From positions 3,410,001 through 3,474,000 of the forward strand of contig JBBODD010000001.1 in assembly GCA_038002745.1 (NCBI GenBank): a stretch of DNA of 64,000 nucleotides. Reading direction: 5' to 3'. The position numbers and the translations under genes were made by a program. The notes under the pieces are model-generated. The model saw only the letters and a list, made by a program, of their open reading frames with translations. It searched no databases and was not told where the DNA came from. Positions 1 through 8,448 of the stretch are shown in pieces; positions within the stretch are counted from its first letter, which is position 1, and every line of letters starts with the position of its first letter. Source of the DNA: Bacillus sp. FSL H8-0547. Lineage in GTDB: Bacteria > Bacillota > Bacilli > Bacillales > Bacillaceae.

Positions 1-1
1 G

Positions 2-301
2 CCGTGCAAACGCGAGATGCCCTATATGCAGAACCAGTATGATTATTATTCAGACCAGGGCGTTGAAATTCTCGCAGTGAACATTGAAGAATCAAACGTT
101 GCCGTGCAGAGCTTTATGGAAACATATGATTTATCTTTTCCCGTAGTCCTTGATAAAGACTCACAGGTGCTTGAGGCATATGGAGTTGTCCCGCTTCCGA
201 CTACATTTCTCATTGACAAAAATGGAGTAGTGAAAGAAATTATCACTGGCCAGATGAATGAGCGGATGGTCAGGGATTATATGGAATCAATCAAGCCGTA
301 A
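2..301 (+). CDS. resA: ResA, thiol-disulfide oxidoreductase for cytochrome c maturation (5' truncated)
   Basis: C-terminal part of ResA, the membrane-anchored extracytoplasmic thioredoxin-like protein that reduces apocytochrome c cysteines before haem attachment. The window opens inside the active site: the first readable codons are PCKREMPY, so the visible Cys is the second Cys of the CxxC pair. The signal anchor and first Cys lie outside the window. The segment [13 protein letters not shown] carries the conserved cis-Pro region of the fold. resB follows 16 bp after the stop, as in the resABCDE cluster of Bacillus. Identification rests on motif plus synteny. Confidence 0.93.
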   Translation, partial: PCKREMPYMQNQYDYYSDQGVEILAVNIEESNVAVQSFMETYDLSFPVVLDKDSQVLEAYGVVPLPTTFLIDKNGVVKEIITGQMNERMVRDYMESIKP

Positions 302-317
302 ACGGGGAGTTTTCATC

Positions 318-1943
318 ATGAATGAAGTGAAATGCTTATGCGGCCACAGCAATCCGCATGGAACGGTTCTCTGCGAATCCTGCGGCCGTCCTATTCAGGA
401 AAAGGAGAACGGAAGCAAGCTGCTTGATATGAAGTATGACGGCAGTGCAAGACGGTCCCAGACCTATAAAAGAACCCCGGTCGACAAGATCTGGAATTTC
501 TTTTCTTCCGTAAAAGTCGGGATTTGGATTATCGTCCTGATTTTAATAGCGTCAGCGATCGGCACCATTCTTCCTCAAGTGATGTACATACCGCCGAATG
601 TGACGCCTAAAGATTTCTACCGGGAAGAATATGGCGTAATCGGCCAGCTTTATTATCAGCTTGGATTTCATGAACTTTTCAGCTCGTGGTGGTATATTGT
701 CCTGATCGGGGCACTGGCAGCTTCGCTTGTCATTGCAAGCCTTGACAGATTCGTACCGCTTTACAGGGCGCTGAAAAAGCAGGGCGTCACACGCCATGAA
801 AGTTTTATGAGAAGACAGCGCCTGTTCAGCGAGACACCGTCTGTCACAGACGCAGATGCGCAGCTGAAAATGGTGAAAGAAAAGCTTGAGAGAAAACGCT
901 ATCATGTCAGAGAAGAGAACGGCAGCCTTCTGGCTGAAAAAAACCGTTTTTCAAGATGGGGACCCTATGTCAACCACATCGGTCTGATCATCTTTTTGTT
1001 TGGAGCAATGCTCAGGTTCGTGCCGGGCATGTATGTGGATGATGTCTTGTGGATTCGCGAAGGAGAAACAAAGGTCATCCCTGGAACAGACGGCAAGTAT
1101 TTTCTGAAAAGCGATCAGTTCATTATGGAAACCTACCAGAAAGAAAGCGAAGATGAAGTATTTGAAAACGCGATTACTAGAGTAGGAGACGGCAGTGTAG
1201 CCAAAAACTATCAGACAAACGTCACCTTATTTGAACGAAAAGGGGAAGCGCTCGTTGGCGCAGATCCTGAGCTTGAGAAAGTAAAGGATGAGCAGATTAA
1301 AGTAAATCAGCCGTTAAAGCATGATTCGTATGCTCTTTATCAAGTTGACTTCAAACTGAACGAATTAAACAAGATGAAATTCAGTCTGATAGACAAAGAG
1401 ACGGAAGAAAGCTACGGTGAGCTTGCCATTGATCTGCTGGATCCGAAAAAACAGTACGACCTTGGAAATGGCTATAAAGTTGAAGTCGCAAGCTACCTTC
1501 CTGATTTTTATTTCAACAGCGAGGGAGAGCCGGCAACGAAAACAAGAATACCGGATAACCCGGCATTTGTTTTTAAAATGATTTCTCCTGATAAACCTGA
1601 GGGCGAAACGAGTTTTGTTGCGATTCAGCAGACAATTGAGCCGAGTGAAGATAATCAGATGAAGATGAAGTTTGAAGGAGTCGAAACGAAAAACCTTTCT
1701 GCTCTTACGGTAAGAAAAGACAATACCCTCTGGTTCCTTGGACTTGGCGGAGCCATTTTCATGATCGGTGTCACTCAGGGCATGTACTGGAATCACCGCC
1801 GCATTTGGATCAGGCGGAACGGGGATGCCATTCTCCTTGCAGGCCATACCAATAAAAACTGGTACGGCATTAAAAAGGAAATGGAAGCTGTGCTTGAAGG
1901 AACAGTGATTGAAAAGCCGGCTGACCAGTCAGATGAGAAATAA
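318..1943 (+). CDS. resB: ResB, cytochrome c biogenesis (CcsB-type) protein
   Basis: 541-residue membrane protein that works with ResC as the System II haem delivery and cytochrome c synthase complex. The start at 318 follows GGGGAG with good spacing; an in-frame ATG at 258 lies inside resA and is unlikely. The N-terminus has a small zinc-ribbon-like Cys set (CLC near residue 6, CESC near 19-22). Then come transmembrane segments near residues 60-85, 125-150 and 210-235, a long extracytoplasmic domain, and a C-terminal transmembrane segment (LGLGGAIFMIGVTQGMYW). resC starts 20 bp downstream, so the two are co-transcribed. Confidence 0.95.
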   Translation: MNEVKCLCGHSNPHGTVLCESCGRPIQEKENGSKLLDMKYDGSARRSQTYKRTPVDKIWNFFSSVKVGIWIIVLILIASAIGTILPQVMYIPPNVTPKDFYREEYGVIGQLYYQLGFHELFSSWWYIVLIGALAASLVIASLDRFVPLYRALKKQGVTRHESFMRRQRLFSETPSVTDADAQLKMVKEKLERKRYHVREENGSLLAEKNRFSRWGPYVNHIGLIIFLFGAMLRFVPGMYVDDVLWIREGETKVIPGTDGKYFLKSDQFIMETYQKESEDEVFENAITRVGDGSVAKNYQTNVTLFERKGEALVGADPELEKVKDEQIKVNQPLKHDSYALYQVDFKLNELNKMKFSLIDKETEESYGELAIDLLDPKKQYDLGNGYKVEVASYLPDFYFNSEGEPATKTRIPDNPAFVFKMISPDKPEGETSFVAIQQTIEPSEDNQMKMKFEGVETKNLSALTVRKDNTLWFLGLGGAIFMIGVTQGMYWNHRRIWIRRNGDAILLAGHTNKNWYGIKKEMEAVLEGTVIEKPADQSDEK

Positions 1944-1963
1944 AGCGATGAGGAGGAAAAGGT

Positions 1964-3139
1964 GTGGCGGCTTTAAGCAGTAATTTGCTATTTGCAGCAT
2001 TCTTTCTATACCTGGCTGCAACCTTTCTTTTTGCAGGAGCAATCCGCGACAAGAGAAAAGAATATAAAAAGCCCACGAAATGGGCGGCTGCAGGCATTGG
2101 GGTAACAATCGCCGGGTTTGCAGCACAGACCGGCTATTTTATCACAAGATGGATGGCTTCCGGGCATGCTCCTGTCAGCAATCTTTTTGAGTTTACAACG
2201 TTTTTCGGCATGATGCTTGTTCTGGCATTTATTGTCCTCTATTTTATTTATAAAGTATCGGTTCTTGGATTGTTTACACTACCTGTTGCTTTACTTCTGA
2301 TTGCCTATGCAAGCATGTTTCCAACAGACATATCTCCGCTGATTCCGGCTTTGCAGAGCAGCTGGCTTCACATCCATGTGACCACTGCAGCTCTTGGACA
2401 GGCAATCCTTGCGATCAGTTTTATTGCGGGAGTCATTTATCTGATTCGTACAGTCGATCAGTCCGTGAGATCCAAAAAGACATTCTGGCTTGAAGCGGTC
2501 ATGTATGCGCTTGTTGCCACGATTGCGTTTATAGCGATTACCAGCACATTCAGATTCATGGATTATGAGGCTGTTTATAAGTGGACGGATAAGAACGAAC
2601 AGGAAGCAGAAATGGTCTATAACCTTCCTGCTTTAGTAGGTCCCCATAAAGGCGAACTGCTGACAGAAGGAAAAATGGAAGCTGCTGTTGAAGTTCCGGC
2701 CCTGATTTCAGCACGAAAACTGAATACAGTGATCTGGTCGCTTGGAACAGGATTGCTGCTGTACGGTGCGCTGCGCCTGATTTTAAGAAAGCGGATATCC
2801 GCCTTTTTGCAGCCGCTGACGAAAAACGTCAACCTGGACCTTGTCGATGAAATTGGCTACCGTTCTGTGACAATCGGTTTTCCGGTCTTCACATTAGGCG
2901 CTCTGATTTTCGCCATGATCTGGGCGCAGATTGCATGGACCCGTTTCTGGGGCTGGGATCCAAAAGAGGTCTGGGCACTGATTACGTGGCTGTTTTATGC
3001 GGCATATCTCCATCTGCGGCTTTCAAAAGGCTGGCAGGGAGAAAAATCAGCCTGGCTTGCTGTAATCGGTTTTGCTATTATTATGTTTAACTTGATTTTT
3101 GTGAACCTTGTCATTGCCGGATTGCATTCTTACGCTTAA
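1964..3139 (+). CDS. resC: ResC, cytochrome c biogenesis (CcsA-type) protein
   Basis: 391-residue polytopic protein of the CcsA/CcmC/CcmF haem-handling family, partner of ResB. The diagnostic tryptophan-rich motif [14 protein letters not shown] is present at about residues 329-342. The start is a GTG at 1964 behind a perfect AGGAGG (1951-1956). About eight hydrophobic segments are visible and the protein ends with a transmembrane helix. A hairpin terminator follows within 20 bp, separating resABC from resDE, so ResDE probably also has its own promoter here. Confidence 0.95.
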   Translation: MAALSSNLLFAAFFLYLAATFLFAGAIRDKRKEYKKPTKWAAAGIGVTIAGFAAQTGYFITRWMASGHAPVSNLFEFTTFFGMMLVLAFIVLYFIYKVSVLGLFTLPVALLLIAYASMFPTDISPLIPALQSSWLHIHVTTAALGQAILAISFIAGVIYLIRTVDQSVRSKKTFWLEAVMYALVATIAFIAITSTFRFMDYEAVYKWTDKNEQEAEMVYNLPALVGPHKGELLTEGKMEAAVEVPALISARKLNTVIWSLGTGLLLYGALRLILRKRISAFLQPLTKNVNLDLVDEIGYRSVTIGFPVFTLGALIFAMIWAQIAWTRFWGWDPKEVWALITWLFYAAYLHLRLSKGWQGEKSAWLAVIGFAIIMFNLIFVNLVIAGLHSYA

Positions 3140-3156
3140 AATACGTTTAAAAAGAG

Positions 3157-3185
3157 CCTTCACTCCTATAAAGTGAAGGTTTTTT
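3157..3185 (+). terminator. Terminator after resC
   Basis: CCTTCAC (3157-3163) pairs with GTGAAGG (3173-3179) and is followed by a run of six T. It lies between resC and resD, which suggests partial or full uncoupling of the sensor-regulator pair from resABC. Confidence 0.75.
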
Positions 3186-3249
3186 GGTAAAATAGGAAGT
3201 AATCATTCTTTCGGTGCCTATGATTCCGAATAAGAGAGGAAAATGCACA

Positions 3250-3972
3250 ATGGAAACCAATCCAAATTATAAAATACTTGTTGTAGATGATGAAGACAGG
3301 ATCAGAAGACTGCTGAAGATGTACCTTGAACGTGAAAACTATCAAATAGAAGAAGCCGACAACGGAAGCGACGCGCTGGAAATGGCGCTTGCAGAAGAAT
3401 ATGATCTGATACTGCTTGATTTAATGATGCCGGGCATTGACGGCATTGAGGTATGCAGACAGCTGCGCCTGAAAAAAGCGACCCCGATCATCATGCTGAC
3501 GGCAAAAGGGGAAGAAGTGAACAGAGTTCAGGGCTTTGAGGTCGGAACGGATGACTATATCGTAAAGCCATTTAGCCCGAGAGAGGTTGTTTTGAGAGTG
3601 AAAGCTCTGCTGAGACGCTCTTCGACGACTTCTTTCCTTAAAACAGAGACAAAGGCCAAAAATGTGATTGTCTTCCCGCATCTTTCCATTGACCATGATG
3701 CCCATCGTGTTCTTGCTGATGGAAAAGAAGTCAGCTTAACGCCTAAAGAGTATGAGCTGCTTTATTTTCTTGCGAAAACGCCTGACAAAGTGTATGACCG
3801 TGAGAAGCTTTTGAAAGAAGTGTGGCAGTATGAGTTTTTCGGAGACTTGAGAACGGTTGATACACATGTTAAGCGTCTTAGAGAGAAACTCAGCAAAGTT
3901 TCACCCGATGCTGCCTCGATGATAGTTACGGTCTGGGGTGTCGGCTACAAGTTTGAGGCAGGCAGTGAATGA
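3250..3972 (+). CDS. resD: ResD, redox/oxygen-limitation response regulator
   Basis: 240-residue OmpR-family response regulator that activates aerobic and anaerobic respiration genes in Bacillus. The receiver domain has the acidic pocket VVDDED at 11-16, the phospho-acceptor Asp in [10 protein letters not shown] (about residue 57) and the conserved Lys in YIVKPF. The C-terminal winged helix ends with [12 protein letters not shown] and VWGVGYKF. The start at 3250 gives the family length and sits behind AGAGAGGA; an in-frame ATG at 3214 has no good ribosome site. The stop overlaps the resE start by 4 bp (ATGA). Confidence 0.96.
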   Translation: METNPNYKILVVDDEDRIRRLLKMYLERENYQIEEADNGSDALEMALAEEYDLILLDLMMPGIDGIEVCRQLRLKKATPIIMLTAKGEEVNRVQGFEVGTDDYIVKPFSPREVVLRVKALLRRSSTTSFLKTETKAKNVIVFPHLSIDHDAHRVLADGKEVSLTPKEYELLYFLAKTPDKVYDREKLLKEVWQYEFFGDLRTVDTHVKRLREKLSKVSPDAASMIVTVWGVGYKFEAGSE

Positions 3973-5774
3973 TGTTCTGGAAAAGCGTAGTCGGTAAACT
4001 TTGGTTTACCATTCTGCTTCTTGTATCATTCGTCTTGTTTGTCCTGACCGTTCTGCTGCTCCAGTTTATTGAAAGCTTTCATGTTGATGAAGCTGAAAAT
4101 GAACTGACGCAGCTGGCCAATAAAGTGTCTGTTATTTTGGAAAACCATGAAGACCAGGAGCTAGCAAGGTCCATCACCTGGGAGCTTGCGGATGAACTGA
4201 CAAGCATTGTGATAGCCGAGAACGTAAATGAATACTGGTTTTCACCAAAAAAGTATGATAACACACCAACCTTCAGCATGGAGGACATCCGCGCTGACAG
4301 AGAGCTGTCAAAGGTGTTTCAAGATCAGAAAAATGTAAGCAAGCTCACCCGGCTGCCTGAAGAACAGCAAAAAAACTCCGGAAACAAGGAGGAAGTGCTT
4401 GTAGTCGGTGTTCCCTATAAAACAAGCGACGGCAAAGACGGAGCCGTTTTTATGTCACAGTCCCTGCAGGCCGTTCAAAAGACGACCGAGCACACGACAA
4501 AATATATTCTTCTTGCAGCAGGTATAGCCATCATTCTGACAACGGTTTTTGCCTTCTTCCTGTCTACTAGAATTACCTATCCATTGAGAAAAATGAGAGA
4601 GGCGACACAAGAGCTGACTCGCGGCAATTTTGATACAAAAGTTCCGATTTTGAGCCACGATGAAATCGGGGAGCTTGCCATTGCGTTCAATCAGATGGGC
4701 AGACAGCTGAAGTTTAACATCAACGCTCTCAATCAGGAGAAAGAGCACTTAACGAGCATTTTAAGCAGTATGGCAGACGGGGTTATCACACTTAATATTG
4801 ATGGAACGATTCTCGTGACCAATCCTCCTGCAGAACGCTTCCTGCAGTCATGGTACTATGAACAGAAAATGCAGATTAATGAAGGGGAAGAAATTCCTCC
4901 GGAAGCAAAAGAATTGTTCCAGCGGGTTGTCAATACAGAAAGAGAGCATATCGTTGAAGTAACTCTTCAGGGAAGAAGCTGGGTGCTTGTCATGAGCCCT
5001 CTTTACAATCAGTCTTACGTCCGGGGGGCGGTAGCCGTGCTTCGGGACATGACAGAAGAGCGCCGCCTTGATAAATTGCGCAAAGACTTTATCGCAAACG
5101 TCAGCCATGAACTGAGAACGCCGATTGCCATGCTCCAGGGGTATTCTGAAGCAATTGTGGACGATATTGCAAGCTCGGATGAGGAGAAAAAAGAGATTGC
5201 CCAGGTTATTTACGATGAATCGCTCAGAATGGGCCGGCTTGTCAATGATCTGCTCGATCTTGCCCGGATGGAAGCGGGGCATATCACCCTCAATCTTGAG
5301 AGCATTTCCATTTATGAATTTATTGAAAAAATCAACCGCAAGTTCCAGGGACTTGCGAGGGAAAAAGATATTACGCTCACCTCCAGTTTTGCACTCGACG
5401 AACCTGAGTTTGTTCTGGATCCGGATAAAATTGAACAGGTTCTGACGAATCTTGTGGATAACGCAATCAGGCATACTCTTGAGGGCGGTACAGTCGAAAT
5501 GGCCGTGCAGTCCGTTGCGGGCGGGATAAAGGTTGATGTGAAGGATACAGGCACAGGAATTGTCGAAGAAGATCTGCCGTTTGTTTTTGAACGCTTCTAT
5601 AAAGCAGATAAGGCGAGGACGAGAGGCCGCTCCGGAACAGGCCTTGGTCTTGCGATTGCCAAGAACATTGTCGATGCTCATTCAGGTTCGATTAATGTGC
5701 ACAGCAAAGTAAATGAAGGAACCACATTCAGTTTCTATCTGCCTCGAAAAAACGTTTTTCCTGATAGAATGTGA
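3969..5774 (+). CDS. resE: ResE, sensor histidine kinase of the ResDE system
   Basis: 601-residue membrane kinase that phosphorylates ResD under oxygen limitation. Order: transmembrane segment (about 12-35), extracytoplasmic domain, second transmembrane segment (about 178-200), HAMP ([18 protein letters not shown]), PAS-like domain, HisKA with phospho-acceptor His in [10 protein letters not shown] near residue 380, and HATPase_c with N box (NLVDNAIRH), DTGTGI and GTGLGLAI. The start ATG is doubled (3969 and 3972); either gives the family length. It overlaps resD, so the two are translationally coupled. Confidence 0.96.
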   Translation: MMFWKSVVGKLWFTILLLVSFVLFVLTVLLLQFIESFHVDEAENELTQLANKVSVILENHEDQELARSITWELADELTSIVIAENVNEYWFSPKKYDNTPTFSMEDIRADRELSKVFQDQKNVSKLTRLPEEQQKNSGNKEEVLVVGVPYKTSDGKDGAVFMSQSLQAVQKTTEHTTKYILLAAGIAIILTTVFAFFLSTRITYPLRKMREATQELTRGNFDTKVPILSHDEIGELAIAFNQMGRQLKFNINALNQEKEHLTSILSSMADGVITLNIDGTILVTNPPAERFLQSWYYEQKMQINEGEEIPPEAKELFQRVVNTEREHIVEVTLQGRSWVLVMSPLYNQSYVRGAVAVLRDMTEERRLDKLRKDFIANVSHELRTPIAMLQGYSEAIVDDIASSDEEKKEIAQVIYDESLRMGRLVNDLLDLARMEAGHITLNLESISIYEFIEKINRKFQGLAREKDITLTSSFALDEPEFVLDPDKIEQVLTNLVDNAIRHTLEGGTVEMAVQSVAGGIKVDVKDTGTGIVEEDLPFVFERFYKADKARTRGRSGTGLGLAIAKNIVDAHSGSINVHSKVNEGTTFSFYLPRKNVFPDRM

Positions 5775-5804
5775 CGAATATTCTTGTTTCATACGAAACA
5801 CCTG

Positions 5805-5833
5805 TTGATGCCGCATGTCGTTTTAGGTACAAT
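5805..5833 (+). promoter_or_regulatory. Sigma-A promoter of the cobalamin cassette
   Basis: TTGATG (5805-5810), 17 bp spacer, TACAAT (5828-5833). It lies just after resE and about 30 bp ahead of the B12 aptamer, so a transcript would begin near 5840 and contain the whole riboswitch. Confidence 0.65.
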
Positions 5834-5865
5834 AAAAGCTGGATATAAAAGTGAATACGAAAAGA

Positions 5866-6030
5866 AACTGGTGCAAACTTTGCTTAATAGGGAATCAGGT
5901 GAGATGCCTGAACTGTCCCCGCAACTGTAAGTGCAGACAATACCTGCTTTTAGACCACTGTCAGAATGACTGATTCAGACGGGAAGGTGCAGGCTTGAGG
6001 ATGAAGCACGAGTCAGTAGACCTGCCGGGT
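5866..6030 (+). promoter_or_regulatory. Cobalamin (AdoCbl) riboswitch aptamer
   Basis: The core sequence of the class is readable: GGTGAGATGCCTGAACTG followed by TCCCCGCAACTGTAA (about 5898-5930), the GACGGGAAGGTG segment, and the B12 box AGTCAGTAGACCTGCC at 6011-6026. A strong intrinsic terminator lies 95 nt further on (6121-6151), so control is most likely by transcription termination when adenosylcobalamin is bound. The genes behind it form a B12 uptake and activation set, which supports the assignment. Confidence 0.93.
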
Positions 6031-6120
6031 TCTTTCAAACGTTACTATTCTTCGGGGATTTGAGCATAGAAACGGCACAGTTATGGCACCAGTGCCTGCA
6101 GTTTCTTCTATGCCGTTTTT

Positions 6121-6151
6121 AAAAGCCCATCTTCTAACAGATGGGCTTTTT
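6121..6151 (+). terminator. Riboswitch-linked terminator
   Basis: AAAAGCCCATCT (6121-6132) and AGATGGGCTTTT (6139-6150) form a perfect 12-bp stem with a 6-nt loop, ending in T residues, 43 bp before the first gene. It would serve as the expression platform of the B12 riboswitch. A second imperfect pairing just upstream (AACGGCA near 6070 with TGCCGTT near 6111) could take part in the switch. Confidence 0.85.
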
Positions 6152-6193
6152 GCTATTCCAATACATACACGACAACAAGAGGAGAGATGGATC

Positions 6194-6607
6194 ATGAACA
6201 AATTTTACAGCTTTCTCGCAGTGCTTCTTCTTGCACTGATGAGCGCCTGCGGAAATGCGGCAGAGGAAAATAAAACAGAAGAAGCAAAACCTGCTGCTGA
6301 AAGCGAAGAGCAGGCGGAGGAACTGAAAGCCTCTGTCACGCTGACTAAAAATGAGATGGCGGAGAAAGTAGAATCGAAAGAAGTAGTTTTTGAAGAAGGC
6401 CAGAGCCTTATGGATGCAATGAAGAGCCAGTTTGAAGTAGAAGAGTCAGGCGGCTTTATCAGCGGAATCGACGGCATTAAGGCGAGTGAATCCGACAAAA
6501 CGTACTGGCATTTAATTGTGAATGGGGAAGATGCCATGACAGGAGCAAATGACATTAAGCTGAAAGACGGCGATAAGATTGAATTTGATCTGCGAAATTA
6601 TGAATAA
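6194..6607 (+). CDS. DUF4430 / transcobalamin C-terminal-like lipoprotein
   Basis: 137-residue predicted lipoprotein. The signal peptide is MNKFYSFLAVLLLALMSAC, with the lipobox Cys at residue 19, followed by a low-complexity Glu/Ala-rich linker. The C-terminal 80 residues carry features of DUF4430 (transcobalamin-like C-terminal domain): KTYWHLIVNGEDAM and DIKLKDGDKIEFDL. Its place as first gene behind a B12 riboswitch and beside an ECF S component makes it a likely surface cobalamin-binding or transport accessory protein; this role is inferred. The start at 6194 has GAGGAGAG upstream; the earlier in-frame ATG at 6083 lies in the riboswitch expression platform and is rejected. Confidence 0.85.
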   Translation: MNKFYSFLAVLLLALMSACGNAAEENKTEEAKPAAESEEQAEELKASVTLTKNEMAEKVESKEVVFEEGQSLMDAMKSQFEVEESGGFISGIDGIKASESDKTYWHLIVNGEDAMTGANDIKLKDGDKIEFDLRNYE

Positions 6608-6619
6608 GTGTGAGAAACA

Positions 6620-7135
6620 ATGACAACGAGAAGAATCAGTCTTCTGTCTTTGCTTATTGCCTTGTCCGTTGTAGGCAGGCTGACTTTTCAGTTCATTCCG
6701 AATGTGCAGCCGATGACTGCTGTCATACTTATAACCGCCATCCTTCTCGGTCCGGTAAATGGAATGATTGTCGCCGTCCTGGGCTGTTTTCTCAGCAACC
6801 TTTTACTTGGCATGGGCATGTGGACAATCTGGCAGATGCTTGCCTGGGGGACCTTGGCTCTAATCTTCGGCCTGCTTGGAAAAGCGGTTAAAAGAAACAG
6901 ACTTCTCGTTTTTACCCCGGCAGCCGTTCTTGCGGGATATCTTTTTGGATTCATCGTTTCTCTGAATATGTTTGTCCTGACAGAAAATGGACTTGCCTAC
7001 TATCTTGCAGGAATCCCGTTTGATACGATGCATGCAGCAGGAAACGGCATTTTCTTTCTCGTGCTGTACCCGGTCATGCAAAAAACGTTTCAGTATTATC
7101 TCTATAAAAACGATTATGGCGTTACACTTCAATAA
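6620..7135 (+). CDS. ECF transporter substrate-binding S component, probably for cobalamin (CbrT-like)
   Basis: 171-residue integral membrane protein with five or six hydrophobic helices, matching the size and layout of energy-coupling factor S components. It has the typical N-terminal ISLLSLLIALSVVGR helix and the LGPVNGMIVAVLGCFLSNLL segment. The genes for the shared EcfA/A'/T module are not in the window, as expected for group II ECF systems. Cobalamin as substrate is inferred from the riboswitch, the DUF4430 lipoprotein upstream and the cobalamin adenosyltransferase downstream. Ribosome site is weak, with 12 bp between the genes. Confidence 0.8.
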   Translation: MTTRRISLLSLLIALSVVGRLTFQFIPNVQPMTAVILITAILLGPVNGMIVAVLGCFLSNLLLGMGMWTIWQMLAWGTLALIFGLLGKAVKRNRLLVFTPAAVLAGYLFGFIVSLNMFVLTENGLAYYLAGIPFDTMHAAGNGIFFLVLYPVMQKTFQYYLYKNDYGVTLQ

Positions 7136-7215
7136 AATAATGGCAGAATAAGAGAGAGACTTTCTTTTTAGCTTAGGCAAGACAGTCTGAGAACAAAGGA
7201 CAGGAGCTGCTGAAT

Positions 7216-7794
7216 ATGAATTTGTATACTAGAACCGGCGATAAAGGGAAAACAAGCATTATTGGAGGCCGGGTCGATAAGGATGATCTGAGGGTAGAAG
7301 CCTACGGAACAATCGATGAGGTAAACTCTTTTACCGGTCTTGCCATGACATGGATGAACGATGAAAACCTAAAAGACATGAAACAGGAATTTGAAAAAAT
7401 CCAGCATGAACTTTTTGACTGCGGAAGCGATCTTGCTGTCATCCACGGCAAACAAAAGCATCCCTATAAAACAACACCTGACATGATTGAGTTTCTGGAA
7501 ACGCGCATTGATGCGTACACTGCAGAATCCCCTCCGCTCGAGCGGTTCATTCTTCCAGGAGGGACAGAGGCTGCTGCTGCCATCCATGTGGCAAGGACCG
7601 TAGCAAGAAGGGCTGAGCGGTGTATTGTTTCGCTCAAAAAAGAAACGGAAATCAATGAGCATGTTTTAACGTACATGAACAGACTTTCCGATTATTTCTT
7701 TGCGGCAGCGAGAGCGGCAAATGCCAGACTCGGTTCAAAAGATGTGGAGTATGAAAGAAGTGCCATCGTATTTACTAAAAAGAAAGAGTCATAA
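7216..7794 (+). CDS. Cob(I)alamin adenosyltransferase, PduO type
   Basis: 192-residue ATP:cob(I)alamin adenosyltransferase that converts imported corrinoid to adenosylcobalamin. The family N-terminus MNLYTRTGDKGKTSIIGG is present, as is the conserved Arg-rich helix ARTVARRAERC with NRLSDYFFAAAR further on. The start follows CAGGAGC. It is the last gene of the riboswitch cassette and is followed directly by a terminator. Its product is the ligand of the upstream riboswitch and of the LitR/CarH-type regulator at 26905, so it closes a plausible feedback loop (inference). Confidence 0.93.
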   Translation: MNLYTRTGDKGKTSIIGGRVDKDDLRVEAYGTIDEVNSFTGLAMTWMNDENLKDMKQEFEKIQHELFDCGSDLAVIHGKQKHPYKTTPDMIEFLETRIDAYTAESPPLERFILPGGTEAAAAIHVARTVARRAERCIVSLKKETEINEHVLTYMNRLSDYFFAAARAANARLGSKDVEYERSAIVFTKKKES

Positions 7795-7801
7795 TTTCTT
7801 T

Positions 7802-7832
7802 AAAAAGGAAGGCGGAAACTGCCTTCCTTTTT
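7802..7832 (+). terminator. Terminator of the cobalamin cassette
   Basis: AAAAAGGAAGGC (7802-7813) pairs with GCCTTCCTTTTT (7821-7832) around a 7-nt loop, eight bases after the adenosyltransferase stop. It insulates sigX. Confidence 0.85.
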
Positions 7833-7860
7833 CTATGCAATCCCGATATAGTAAAAGATG

Positions 7861-7886
7861 TGTAACTTTTTATTCTTCATTCCGAC
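7861..7886 (+). promoter_or_regulatory. ECF-type (SigX autoregulatory) promoter
   Basis: TGTAAC (7861-7866), 16 bp, CGAC (7883-7886). This is the form recognised by SigX/SigW-class ECF sigma factors in Bacillus. It sits about 25 bp before the sigX start codon, so SigX very likely drives its own operon. Confidence 0.75.
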
Positions 7887-7911
7887 TAATGTATTGATTG
7901 GAGGTTCGTTC

Positions 7912-8448
7912 ATGGAAGAGGCCTTTCAAAGGATTTATGAAAAATATCACAACGATCTTTTCCAGTTCTTGTTTTATATGGTGAAGAATCGTGAACAGGC
8001 CGAGGACCTCGTTCAGGAAGTGTATATACGAATATTGAAATCACACAGCAGTTTTGAAGGACGGAGCAGTGAAAAAACCTGGATCCTCTCCATTGCAAGA
8101 CATGTTGCCATCGATTATTTCCGCAAACAGAAAACACTCAAACAGCGCATCTTTGAAGCGTTTGACTGGGACCGTGAGCAAATACGGGATCAGCAGCCGC
8201 TTCCGGAGGAAATTGCTGCGTTAAATGAAGAGATGCAGATGGTTTACCGGACGCTTGATGCATGCACAGTCGATCAGAAGGCTGTCATTATCTTAAGGTA
8301 TATTCAGGGAATGTCCATTGCGGATACCGCAGCAGCCCTCGGATTTACAGAAAGCAAAGTGAAAACGACCCAGCACAGAGCGCTGAAAGCTCTGAAAAAT
8401 AAATTGTCTGAACACTCGATTAGGAAGGAGGGAATAGTAAAGGGATGA
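7912..8448 (+). CDS. sigX: ECF RNA polymerase sigma factor SigX
   Basis: 178-residue ECF sigma factor controlling cell-envelope charge and cationic peptide resistance genes in Bacillus. Region 2 is seen in YMVKNREQAEDLVQEVYIR and WILSIARHVAIDYFRK; region 4 in VIILRYIQGMSIADTAAALGFTESKVKTT split by the usual helix-turn-helix. The start at 7912 has GGAGG 7 bp upstream and matches the B. subtilis N-terminus. It overlaps rsiX by 4 bp (ATGA). In B. subtilis sigX directly follows resE; here the cobalamin cassette separates them. Confidence 0.94.
   Translation: MEEAFQRIYEKYHNDLFQFLFYMVKNREQAEDLVQEVYIRILKSHSSFEGRSSEKTWILSIARHVAIDYFRKQKTLKQRIFEAFDWDREQIRDQQPLPEEIAALNEEMQMVYRTLDACTVDQKAVIILRYIQGMSIADTAAALGFTESKVKTTQHRALKALKNKLSEHSIRKEGIVKG

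Noticed and set aside
4848-5681. 277-codon minus-strand ORF
   Set aside because: Antisense shadow of the resE kinase domain; Cys/Phe/Ile-rich composition without family features.
6610-6891. 93-codon ORF overlapping the ECF S component start
   Set aside because: Out-of-frame shadow without hydrophobic pattern; the 6620 frame has the S-component features.
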